From Nepenthes gracilis (lineage: Eukaryota; Streptophyta; Magnoliopsida; Caryophyllales; Nepenthaceae): a stretch of 64,000 nt of DNA. This document shows positions 12,690-22,331 of this stretch, in pieces; within the stretch, counting starts at the first letter, position 1; every line of letters starts with the position of its first letter. A program made the position numbers and the translations under genes. The stretch lies in assembly GCA_033239525.1 (NCBI GenBank), contig BSYO01000036.1, positions 2,006,126 through 2,070,125 of the forward strand. Reading direction: 5' to 3'. The notes under the pieces are model-generated. The model had not been told where the DNA came from, ran no database searches, and saw nothing but the letters and a program-made list of their open reading frames with translations.

Positions 12690-14000
12690 ATGGTCCATAA
12701 ATTAAGTTTGGATCCTAATCACAAACCGATTAGAAAAAGAGGAGGAACTACTCGGTTGAGAAACTTGTTGCAATCGGGGAGGAAGTAAAATTTCTTTGGA
12801 TGCCGATTTTATAAGGAAGTCCGATGATCCTGAGCTTTCCAATGTGGTTATGGTAAAAAAGAGCAACGAAAAATGGAGGATGTGCGTTGATTTTACCAAT
12901 CAATAAAGCTTTGCCCAAAGGACAGTTTTTCTTTGCCAAGGATTGATCTATTGGTATATTCAACTTTCGGACATGAACTACTCAGTTTTATTGATGCGTA
13001 CTCCGGTTATAATCAGATTAGCATGAGCCCGGAGGATGAAGAACACACCTCCTTTATGACCGACCAAGGGCACTTATTACAAAGTAATGCCGTTCGGATT
13101 AAAAACGCCCGGAGCAAACATATCAAAGATGGTGAACAAATTGTTCGTAGATCGGATCGTAGAAACATGGAGGTGTACATAGATGATATGCTTGTAAAAT
13201 GTAAAGTCATGGATGATCACACTAAGGATTTGGAAGAAGCTTTTGAAGTACTCCGGAAACATCGGATGAAATTAAATCCGACCAAATGTGTTTTCGGAGT
13301 ATCTTCAGGCAAATTTTTAGGATTCATCGTTTCAAAGCGAGGAATTGAAGCCAATCCGAAAAAATAAATGCGATTGCGTAAAATGAGTCCGCCAAAACCA
13401 TAAAAAGAAGTTCAACGGCTTACAGAAGGCTTGCAAAGACTCTCCCGATTTTTATCCAGATCGGCGGAGAAGTACCTTCCATTTTTCAAAGCTTTGAAAG
13501 GAACCAAAGCAAATGGTTTCCAGTGGACTGAAGAATGCCAAGCCACTTTTCAAAATTTAAAAGAGTATTTAGCCAGCCCTCCACTTCTGACGTCACCATT
13601 AGAGGGAGAGGAATTATTTTTATATCTGGCAAGTTTCGATGTAGCATTAAGTTCGGTTTTAATCCAAATGACGGACGGATGTTCAAAAACCGGTGTACTA
13701 CGTCAGCAAAGCGCTGTCCGAAGTTGAAAGTCGTTACACACACGCCGAAAAGATAGTGCTAGCTCTGGTTTATTCAATGGAGAAAGCTAAGGCCATATTT
13801 TCAATCCCATAAGGTAACCGTCCTCCGCTGCACCAACCTCTTAAAGGGATCTTACAAAATGGACACATCGTTTTGGTCAAATGGGCAATCGAGCTTGGAG
13901 AATTTGATATTGAGTACAAGCCAAGACCGTCAATAAAAGGACAAAGGCTTTGGCTGATTTTTTTGGTTGAAATTTCCTTTTCAGCCCAAAATAATGAAGG
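12690..14000 (+). pseudogene. Tat reverse transcriptase and first RNase H, frameshifted
   Basis: RT motifs appear in order with several one-base frame changes: LSLDPNHKPIRK (about 12703), LPRIDLLV, LLSFIDAYSGYNQISM, TYYKVMPFGLKNA in a second frame (about 13070), then VYIDDMLVKC (catalytic YIDD, about 13173-13200) and FLGFIVSKRGIEANP. The connection and first RNase H follow as RFLSRSAEKYLPFFKALKG, FQWTEECQATF and LYLASFDVALSSVLIQ (13430-13665). The region 13740-14000 holds the broken end of this RNase H. RT copies element RNA into cDNA; this copy is inactive. Confidence 0.88.
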
Positions 14001-14028
14001 CTAAGATCAAAAGATAGACCGGACCGAT

Positions 14029-14775
14029 TTGTCCAATCCATGGACGATCTACGTGGACGGATCTTCTACACAATCAAGAAGAGGAGCCGGAGTAATGTTG
14101 CGAACTCCGAAAGGAATGGAAATTTTATATTCACTAAGGCTTTCATTTCTAACAATAAACAACGTAGCTGAATATGAAGCTCTGTTGGCCGGACTACAAT
14201 TGGCCAAGGAATGTTCAGCAAAATATGTTGCAGTCTACAGTGACTCCGAACTGATGGTTAATCAAGTTCGAGAAAACTTTGAGGTGTCAAACTCGTGTTT
14301 AGCAAGATACCTTACTAAGGTAAGAAGTGCATTCCAAGATTTTGATAAAATTGACATCCACCATATTTCTAGAACGGAAAACGGAAAGGCCGATCAGTTA
14401 GCAAAAGCGGCAGCCATAGAAAATCCAGAGCAGTACACCCGAAGTATGCGAAAGGTTCTAACTACTCCAAGTATTGAGGAAGTAGATCAAGATATCCTAC
14501 AAGTCACTAGTAATGAAAGCTGGATGACTCCTTATTATCAATACTTATCTGACGGAGTAGTTCCAGAAAATCCGGACGAAGTAAAAAGAATAAAGAAAAC
14601 TGCTGGCTGGTACGTCATCATTGATGGAAAACTATACCGTCGTGGGTACTCCGTCCCCTATTTGAGATGCCTAACTCCGGAGGAAGCAGATTATGCTCTT
14701 GGTGAGGTCCATCTTGGGATTTGTGGATCCCACATAGGAGGAAAGAATCTGGCCTTCAAATTAATACGACAATGA
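14029..14775 (+). pseudogene. Archaeal-type RNase H (aRH) plus integrase zinc finger start
   Basis: Open for 248 codons. The acidic catalytic residues of a complete RNase H fold are visible: YVDGSS (D at about residue 10), AEYEALLAGL (E about 49), YSDSELM (D about 72) and GKADQLAKAA (D about 122). An extra RNase H of this kind between the RT-linked RNase H and integrase is characteristic of the Tat lineage. The tail EVHLGICGSHIGG is the HH half of the integrase zinc finger. TGA at 14773-14775 and TGA at 14782-14784 interrupt the same frame that continues at 14791, most simply former Gly and Trp codons. Confidence 0.9.
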
Positions 14776-14790
14776 TATTTTTGACCAACT

Positions 14791-15756
14791 ATGAAAAAAG
14801 ACGCTTCTGACTTTGTCAAGAAATGTGAGAACTGCCAAATCCATGGAAGCATACCTCACGCACCTCCAACCGAACTGAAATCGTTACAAGCACCCTGGCC
14901 GTTCGAACAATGGGGGCTGGACATACTGGGACCCTTCCCAATAGCCGCTGGACAAAGAAAGTTCATTATAGCCGGAATAGATTATTTTACCAAGTGGGTG
15001 GAAGCTTCTCCCTTGGCAAAAATAACTGAACATAATGCGACGGAGTTCGTGCGACAAAACATTGTTTGCCGGTTTGGAGTTCCGGAAGTGATAGTCACTA
15101 ATAACGGAACCCAGTTTACAGGGAAGCGCTTTACTAAATTCTGTTCAAATTTGAAGATCCGGTTAGCGCACACCTCTATTGCCTATCCACAAGCAAACGG
15201 CCAAATAGAGGTAACTAATCGGACTTTACTACACGGTTTAAAAACCAAACTGGAGGAAGTAGGGGGCTCTTGGGCTGATGAGTTGCCATTAATTTTGTGG
15301 TCAAACCGGACGACTCCTAAGGAATCAACAAAAGAAACGCCATTCAATTTATGCTATGGAACCAAAGCAGTGATACCAATTGAGATAGGCTTGCCCAGCC
15401 TCCGGATAGAAAATTTCGATTCTCACAGCAATTCAAAACGGCTGAAGAAAAATCTAGACTTATTGGAAGAAGTCAGAGAAACAGCAAGGGTACGGACTGC
15501 AGCATATCAACAACAGATCGCGCGATACTACAACAAGAGAACGAAAGCGCGACGGTTTGACGTGGGAGATTTAGTTTTGAGAAGCATACAAGCCACCGGA
15601 AAAATTACGAATAGAAATAAGTTATCTCCTAATTGGGAAGATCCGTTTATTGTTTCTGCTGTATTAAGAAACGGTGCTTATAAATTGCGCACATCGAATG
15701 GAAAGTTAGTGCCTAGAACTTGGAATGCAATGCATTTGAAAAAATTCTTTCAATAA
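14791..15756 (+). pseudogene. Tat integrase, catalytic Asp lost
   Basis: The segment is open for 321 codons, in the same frame as the RNase H upstream of two stops. CENCQ (residues 12-16) is the CC half of the zinc finger. The catalytic core has GLDILGPF (D44) and QANGQIEVTNRT (E140). The middle Asp, expected in a DNGTQF motif, is Asn in VTNNGTQF (N104); spacing to E140 fits DD35E. The GPF...PRTWNAMHLKKFF C-terminal region is intact and there is no chromodomain, as expected for Tat. Without the second Asp, strand transfer should be lost. Confidence 0.92.
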
Positions 15757-15839
15757 AAGTCAATATATTTCTTTCCATTCATAAAAGGTTTCAGTACATT
15801 TCTTCTTTGTCCTCAATACAACGTTAATGAAAATCAAAA

Positions 15840-17597
15840 TTAATGTGGAGGAATTGATGGAGGCTGCATTGAAGGTTCGCCAAACTCTGAAAAGTCTACC
15901 AAGTCCGATCTAAGGCGGGCGCCCAGATTCCTTGGATCAAAAAGGCCAACCGGAAAATTTGGATCCAACTTAGGAGCAATCTGCCGGCATAAAAGGATTC
16001 CGTCCAAAAATCTGGCATTCAAAGCCGGACGGACCTCTTCAGGCTTAAGTCGGACCATGAGCTCCGCTCCCAACTTAGCATTATCACTTCTCAGGCTGGA
16101 CGCATGCTCTTGGGATGCCTTCAAAGCTTCATTGGCTTGCTGCAACTCAAGCTCCATACTAGAAATACGCTTCTGTTGAAGATCAATCCGTCAGAGCCTG
16201 ATTTCTCGGTTATTCAAGGGTGATGGATCAATGCGCTCTTTTTGAGTTTTGAATTTCTTTCTCAAGCTGCTCCATCCTCAAATCACGTTGGGTTAAGCAG
16301 AGATTTAAAATCTCACCCATTTTCTCATTCTGTTGAGTACAAGGATCAGTCAAAAGAAAGTAAAAAAAAAAAAGAAAATCACTTTTCAGAATCTTACTGT
16401 TATGTAACGGGCTTTTTGAGCTGCGGTCTTCAAGGGTAAACGACGTGAAGAGGCCGGAGCTAGCTCCGGATCCGGACCAGCTGAACTCCGGAGATGAGAG
16501 TGAACGACAGGATCAATTGAACCTTGAGGGAGGCGGAGCGAAAGCACGGGAGAAGGATCGAGTAAACCGAGCGTAGGATGAGAAACCACGGAGTAGGAGC
16601 GGGTAAGACCGAGTAGGATGAGAAACAATTAGGAGTAGAAATTTCTTATAGGCTTTTCAACAGCTGAATCAACCGGACCAGAAAAAGATTCCATTGGGTC
16701 CGGAGCTGATATGGTGTATGGAACGATGGCCATTTCATCAGCTCCCATCTCAGAGGCAGCCAAGGACTCACTAACAGGATTTTCTTCCTGAACTCCTTTT
16801 AACTTCTCAGTTGTAGAGAGACCAACCTCAGCCGTATCAGAAGAAGGAGATTGGCTGGGTGAAACAATCAAACGTTTACGCCCCCGTGGTGCGGTGTCCT
16901 TCGCTTTCCTTTTAAGTTTTTTGGGAGTTGGCTCTGAAGTTCCAACTTTACCAGTTAAAGACCCCCATTTGGTCAGAGCAAAAATCTCAGGGGTAAACAA
17001 GCGTCCCTTATCAGAAAATGACTCCATATTCAATTTAATCATTTTGATATGAGGTTTCACTGACTCTTCTTCTTCTGGGGCTAGCTTGCCGAAAAGCGAT
17101 TCGGGGATTTTACCCCAGGCATTAGGAATGCCAGTTTGAGGGACGGCAAGGAAAAAGAAACGGTATTTCCAATTTTTGACCGTATCGATAATAACTCCAC
17201 TAATATTTAAATCGCGAAGAGATAGGGATATCCAATCCCCATTTTGACAAAATTTAAATAAAGCCCTAACAATGGAGGTATTGAGAGTTGTACCTCGAAG
17301 ATGGAAAAATATGCAGAGGTTACAGAGATACCTCACAGCGTTCGCGTGATAGCGTGCGATAGACACGCCTAAATCAGAAAAAATTGTTCGAAGTTCTGAT
17401 GCAAGGGAAAAACGAATGCCACTCTTCAAATGCGCTTCGTAAACCGTGATATATCCCGTTGGAGGAGAATCGGCTCTATCGGTCTCCTTCGGTATCGGCG
17501 CGAGATATGAACTTGGAATCTTATCTTGAAGAATGATCTTCTCCATCTCTTCGGTGGTGAGGGCCAGAGACTTAATCGACTTAAATTTAGACGCCAT
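15840..17597 (-). pseudogene. Antisense accessory gene of Tat element (PF04195-like)
   Basis: ATG is at 17597. The first 322 codons are open: GYITVYEAHLKSGIRFSLA (about residues 48-66), AVRYLCNLCIFFHLRG (87-102) and NWKYRFFFLAVP (about 142-153) match the plant 'putative gypsy type transposon' family. A basic, nuclear-signal-like segment (KKLKRKAKD, GRKRLIV) follows. A TAA at 16629-16631 interrupts the frame, which then stays open to a GT donor at 16397. A 68-bp intron with a pyrimidine-rich tract ends at AG (16330), phase 0. Exon 2 (16329-15840) continues as a coiled coil (MEQLEKEIQ, MELELQQANEALKASQEHA) with one extra A near 16250 and one TGA. The fixed product would be about 560 residues. 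It converges on pol, 83 bp away. The function of these proteins is unknown. Confidence 0.75.
16330..16397 (-). other. Predicted intron in antisense gene
   Basis: Minus-strand donor ACA|GTAAGATT and acceptor ctcaacag|AATGAG, preceded by a long T/C-rich tract, bracket 68 bp. Splicing joins codons in phase 0 and links the basic exon 1 tail to a coiled-coil exon. The intron itself has an in-frame stop just after the donor. This is inferred from sequence only. Confidence 0.6.
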
Positions 17598-17680
17598 TGA
17601 AGCGGGAAGAAAGAGGTGAAATACGGAGAAACAGGGAGAAGGAAGAAAAAAAAGCGAGTAACGTAAAAAAGGGGAAAACC

Positions 17681-17689
17681 TAATTTATA
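17681..17689 (-). promoter_or_regulatory. TATA box of antisense gene
   Basis: TATAAATTA on the minus strand lies within cctataaattagg, 84 bp upstream of the antisense ATG. The placement is right for a short 5' UTR. The tandem array begins about 145 bp further upstream and could supply enhancer function, which is inference. Confidence 0.6.
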
Positions 17690-17834
17690 GGTTTGAAGGG
17701 GACGTGTCCGTTCAAATTCAAAAGTAATAAAGAGGACGCGTGTCGCAAAAGCATTTGCTACTCAAAACGGCTGATTCTGATTTACCACAACACATGGCAA
17801 GCCGGCTAAGACCTTATCAGAGCCAATCGCATCC

Positions 17835-18330
17835 GAGTGACCAAAAGCGGGAGTCACCAAATTCGGAGTAAAAATCTCCGGAGTGACCAAAAAGCGGGAG
17901 TCACCAAACCGGAGTAAAAATCTCAAGTGACCAAAAGCGGAGTCACCAAATCGGTAAAAATCTCGAAGTGACCAAAAAAGCGTGAGTCACCAAACCGAGT
18001 AAAAAATCTCGAAGTGACCAAAAGCGGGAGTCACCAAATCCGAATAAAAATCTTCGGAGTGACCAAAAAGCAGGAGTCACAAAATCCGGAGTAAAAATCT
18101 CGGAGTGACCAAAAGCGAGTCACAAAATCCGAGTAAAATCTCCGGAGTGACCAAAAAAAGGAGTCACCAATTCCGGAGTAAAAAATCTCCGGAGTGACCA
18201 AATCTCCGGAGTGACCAAAAAGCGGGAGTCACCAAATTCGGTATAAAAAATCTCCGGAGTGACCAAAAAGCGGGAGTCACCAAATTCGGTGTAAAAAATC
18301 TGGAGTGATCAGAAAAATGGAATCACTAAG
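17835..18330. repeat. Minisatellite array in Tat element, about 11-12 units
   Basis: Units of about 43-49 bp repeat the pattern gagtgaccaaaaagcgggag, tcaccaaattcggagtaaa, then aatctccg. The gtgacc heads fall near 17836, 17882, 17926, 17968, 18013, 18059, 18104, 18147, 18193, 18210 (a short unit), 18259 and 18304. The last unit is degenerate. Tandem arrays between the antisense ORF and the 3' LTR are typical of Tat elements and in other plants have given rise to satellite DNA. Confidence 0.92.
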
Positions 18331-18428
18331 TCCGGAGTAATGAAAATCTGGAAACATTCTAAGTAGTCAATCCCATTACCATAACATGCTAGAAGTTAAA
18401 ATGTTAATCTTCTAGCATGGGGGGCTAG

Positions 18429-19023
18429 TGATGGGTATAATTACTCGAATAACTAAAAGCTACCCATGGGATAGAATATGAAAACTATTGGTAACTTCTA
18501 CAGTTGGGTATTGGGAAGAACCGCCATAACCGGCCGGAGGAGTTATGGAAACCACCCGGAGTGGGAAGTTAATAAACCATCCGGAGTGGGAAGTTAATAA
18601 ATCACCCGGAGTGAAAGTTAATAAACCGATAAGGAGTTGAAAAAAAAACTAAATGTACTTATCCGGAGAAGTATAACTTCTCCGGATAAGTTATGAAACT
18701 GAAGAGGAAGCCCTATAAAAGGAAAGGTAATCTTCAGATGAAAGGGACTTCTTTTTCAGTCCAAGAAAATTCTCTCTTAATCTTAATATATCTAAAAGAA
18801 GAACAAAATAATATCTTTCCCTTTTATTCTCAAAAAAGGCAAATGACTGACTTGAGCGTCGGAGTGCCTTTGGGGATTTAGCGTTGCCTCGACCATCTTA
18901 TCTGCGATTGTGTTGTGCGGGGCGTGAGTTCAAGAAGGCGGAGCTACAGAATAATCCAAATCAACTACCGGATCAGATCCGCACACCACATCCGTCTCAA
19001 CTCCGATGACTAGATCCGCAACA
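18429..19023 (+). repeat. 3' LTR of Tat element
   Basis: 595 bp, TGATGGG...CAACA, following a G-rich tract (atggggggc, 18418-18425) that may serve as polypurine tract. It has the intact promoter segment absent from the 5' LTR. The AGATT duplication follows directly. Confidence 0.93.
18711..18722 (+). promoter_or_regulatory. LTR TATA box
   Basis: ccctataaaagg sits mid-LTR, the expected place for the U3/R promoter. The 5' LTR has lost this sequence. Confidence 0.75.
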
Positions 19024-19535
19024 AGATTCAACCCTTTTTTCCAGAGAGATTAGCTCTGTGAATTTTTCTTTAACTTGCATAATATATTTATTAACGATTA
19101 ATCAAATTAAATTTATATTTTGAAAAATAAATATTAATTTTGGAGTAATTCTAAAGTTAGGACATATTACCTTACTCCTTGCATGATGTATAATCTTCCT
19201 TATGCCACACCTTTTGCATAGAGTTCTATTTTCTGTGCCTTTACCTTTGGCCAAATGTCTCATCGATATCTATATTAAGAGTTGCTTAATTATATAAAAA
19301 TTTAAATAAAAAATAAATAAAATATATTTTTAGATTTGACTTATAAGAAAATTTATAAGATAAAATATGCAATATTTTTTATTTTATTTTGTATTATAAC
19401 CAAACAAATAAAACATTTTTATAAAAAAATTATTTATATGGTATATTATATCAACTTTTTTTATTTTTTTAGGTTTTTTTCTTTAATTTGTATTGAATAT
19501 AAGATATCCTAAGAGATTTAAAAAAAAAAAAAAAT

Positions 19536-19730
19536 TTGTCTTCTGTGAGCGAAAATAAGAGAAAAAATATGAAATTTATGTTAATTTGGTCGAAAAAATA
19601 TGTTACGGGCCTAGCCATGAGAGACCCAAACAGTATCTCAAATCAGTCGAACCAGGATGGAAATCACACGGTAGTACGCCGCAGTGGCCGGCCCACCCGG
19701 ACACCCGAAAAATACCGAGATTTTATTTGA
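19536..19730 (+). pseudogene. Possible retroelement polyprotein tail remnant
   Basis: A short open stretch ends VVRRSGRPTRTPEKYRDFI before a stop. RRSxRxxRxPxxY strings occur in linkers of plant copia polyproteins, so this may be debris from one. The neighbourhood shows no other domains. Weak evidence. Confidence 0.25.
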
Positions 19731-21025
19731 TTTGCTTATTTTTTACGTGTCAATTTGCTTATGCATGTGGACTCCTTTTCTTAACCAAATTTTGTTATAC
19801 TGCATTCTGTTTGGGTTATTAAGTAGATGAAGCAACGGAAGGAATATAGAAAATCATTTCCTCAATTCTCTTTTTCTCTCTCTAACGTCTTCTTTCTCGA
19901 ATTCTATGTGCCTCCTCTGCCCTTCTGTCAATCGCCCATCCCCTTTTGTTGATTGTCTAGGAGCCGGCGCAGCTAGCGCAACACAGAAGCCCGCATCAAA
20001 ATAGCACCCGAAAAGTTTATATTTTATAAAATTGTGATGGTCAAATATACATAACTTTTATTATGTAACATGAAGAAGGTATTTTTTTATGATTTAAACG
20101 TTTACATTTGAATTATAATAAAATAACATTATAATTTGGTGAAAATTTGCTCTCATCTCAACTACTTAAATATATTTTATTTCAGATTATATAAAATCTT
20201 CTCCCTTGCCAATGCTTTACATATCGGCAAAGAGAAAGCAACAAAAAAAAAAAAATAGTAATTAAAAAAAACCAAAGAAGTAAAGGATATTCTTCACATA
20301 TTCTTATTATCATCAATAATTAAAAAAATATAAACAAATAAAAATTTCTTTTTTTTTTTTTTTTCTTTGGTGAAAATAAGATGAAGAAATATGAGATCAA
20401 TGTTGACTAAGTGAACGACATAGGACTCAAGAATTTTATATATATGAAATTTGAGATGATAAAATATATGCAACAATGTGACATGCTCCCGTTCGTAGGA
20501 TCATTACAAATCCAGCGGCTGATATTTAATATATTAAAATAATATATTATGTAAATATTTTTATTAAAATTTATTTATAAAATATTAAAATAGTAGTATG
20601 ATAAAAAGATAATATTAAAAAATACTTTTTTTTATATTTTTAAAATATATTTTAATATTAAATTTTATGAATTAGTTCTCAATAAGCTGTATATAAAAAA
20701 AACTCCATGGGCTACAACGCCCGCACGCATCACAGCTCCCCGTTCTCAAAGTAGTACTATAATTATGAGATTTAAAAATAATAGAATTTTATGTATGATT
20801 TCTACATATCTATATATTATATTCATTTCAACTTCATTCACCTTTTCTTTTTTGATTATTAATGACAAACTAAGATAAGTGGCATAAATACATAAAATTA
20901 AAGTTATCGGGTACCATTTAAATATTTTCGGATCATCTATTTTTTCGCGATAAGACTTGGACAGTAATGTTAACACCATAGGAGAAAATAAGACACGTTC
21001 AACCTCACATCTTCTCAAAATTTTT

Positions 21026-21150
21026 GGGATCCTACTTTGCGAAGTAGGTATTTCGTCTATTTTATAGTTTATTTTTTTTATTTTATAAAATTTGTATTTA
21101 AAAAAATTTAAAATTGGGCAAAATACCCATTTTACAAAATAAGAACCCCG
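21026..21150. repeat. MITE-like degenerate inverted repeat
   Basis: The left end (gggatcctactttgcgaag, then taggtatttcgtctatttt) and the reverse complement of the right end (ggggttcttattttgtaaaa, then tgggtattttgcccaatttt) match at about two thirds of positions over 38-40 bp. The two end regions leave only about 45 AT-rich bases between them. Similar arms occur at the window start and near 9230. The transposon superfamily is unknown; no clear target duplication was seen. Confidence 0.45.
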
Positions 21151-21871
21151 GCCTTTCTTTTTAAATAATATAATATTTTATTTATTTATATTATAAATTC
21201 AAACAAAAATGAGATAGTTCTATATTCTAACCTCAAATGATATGGAATCATTTTAAAAATATCAGAAGTAATGGGTTCAGCTCAATTTGATGATTAGAAT
21301 TCATCATGAATACTACGGCCCAAGGAATTCATTTGGCCCAAATACAGCAACAAATTTGGTGGCCAAATTTCATATTTGACTGACAAATTGTCTAACTGAC
21401 GGAAACTACAGTTAACCTTTCATTCTTATTCAGCAATTTTACAAACTACCGTCAATGGATAAAGGCAGTCAACTACTTCCCAAAACATATAAATAACCAT
21501 CTTTTTAATTGAAAAAGAAGGGATGAAAAGAGAGAAAAAAAGACACTCTAAACGCATTCTATAAAATTTTAATAACACTGTCATTTATTTATTAACAAAA
21601 CATATCTCGACATAAATCAATACTTTCTCTCCCTTTTTACATTTCAATGAAAGGCTACACCGACTTGAGTGTTGAAGAGTATACTGGAGTCGAAATCGTA
21701 TATACTTTTTAGCTCACGTTTGTTTGTATTGTGTTGATTTCAAATTAAAAAGTACGGAGAAGAAGCCTTTATATTCTTCATCCGACAAAAATTTAGAGTC
21801 AAATCGCATCAAAAAAATATTCTTATCATCAACGGTAATAAAAAAATTTAAGTCTCACTCATTTTAATAAT

Positions 21872-21880
21872 CTATATAAA
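21872..21880 (+). promoter_or_regulatory. Candidate TATA box for KCS
   Basis: ctatataaa lies 452 bp before the KCS ATG and upstream of a C/T-rich leader (22090-22260) typical of plant 5' UTRs. Another TATA-like string (catataaat) lies near 21487. Neither can be confirmed from sequence. Confidence 0.3.
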
Positions 21881-22331
21881 TTTATTATTATTAATTAATT
21901 TAGTATAAAATTATTTGGGAGATTCAGACATATTACTAATATTTGTCTGCTGGATGAAAGAGTAGCGGGATAAGAGGTGAGAACGGACGAAAACAGCAAC
22001 ACAGAGAAGCCAGTAGTAGTCCCGTAAAACCCGCCATATCTCCGTCTGGCGAATTCAATGCTCCCAAGCAACTGCGCGCCATTAATTAAAATTTCGTTGG
22101 GTAGTTGGATCCTCCCGCTCCTGCCGTCCTTCTCCTTCCTTGTTCTTCTCCATTTCTCTCTCCCGACCCACCATTTTCTCTCTCCTAACCTCTTCTTAAG
22201 CTTCTCTCTCCTCTCCGTCTCTGCAAAAACTCCCGATTCTCTCTCTTACCGCGTTCAAACCTACCTGCTTCATCACTTAGATTTGTAGCCGCTTTGGCTG
22301 TTTGCAGCTTTATTCTCTTTTGCCATTGGCC

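Larger units (their letters stand above)
9618..19023 (+). mobile_element. Tat-lineage Ty3/gypsy LTR retrotransposon, complete but defective
   Basis: The element runs from TGATGGG (9618) to CAACA (19023) and is flanked by perfect 5-bp duplications AGATT (9613-9617 and 19024-19028). The order is 5' LTR, PBS, gag, protease, RT, RNase H, a second archaeal-type RNase H, integrase, an antisense accessory gene, a tandem-repeat array and 3' LTR. The second RNase H upstream of integrase, the antisense ORF and the 3' tandem repeats together are diagnostic of the Tat group (Ogre/Retand/Tat relatives). Gag-pol has many stops and frameshifts, and the integrase lacks one catalytic Asp, so this copy cannot move on its own. 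The two LTRs differ at roughly one base in twenty by eye, so the insertion is not recent. Confidence 0.93.
19029..21999. other. Intergenic DNA upstream of KCS
   Basis: Mostly AT-rich. It contains a short coding remnant (19536-19730), a C/T-rich stretch (19855-19945), T runs (20341-20365), a MITE-like inverted repeat (21026-21150) and the KCS upstream region. No intact gene was seen. Confidence 0.6.

Noticed and set aside
17835..18330. CRISPR-like spaced repeat
   Set aside because: The repeats are directly tandem with no unique spacers, inside a plant retrotransposon; it is a minisatellite.
22058..22288. 76-codon ORF before KCS as an upstream gene
   Set aside because: It is the C/T-rich leader of KCS translated; Leu/Ser/Pro-rich with no conservation visible.
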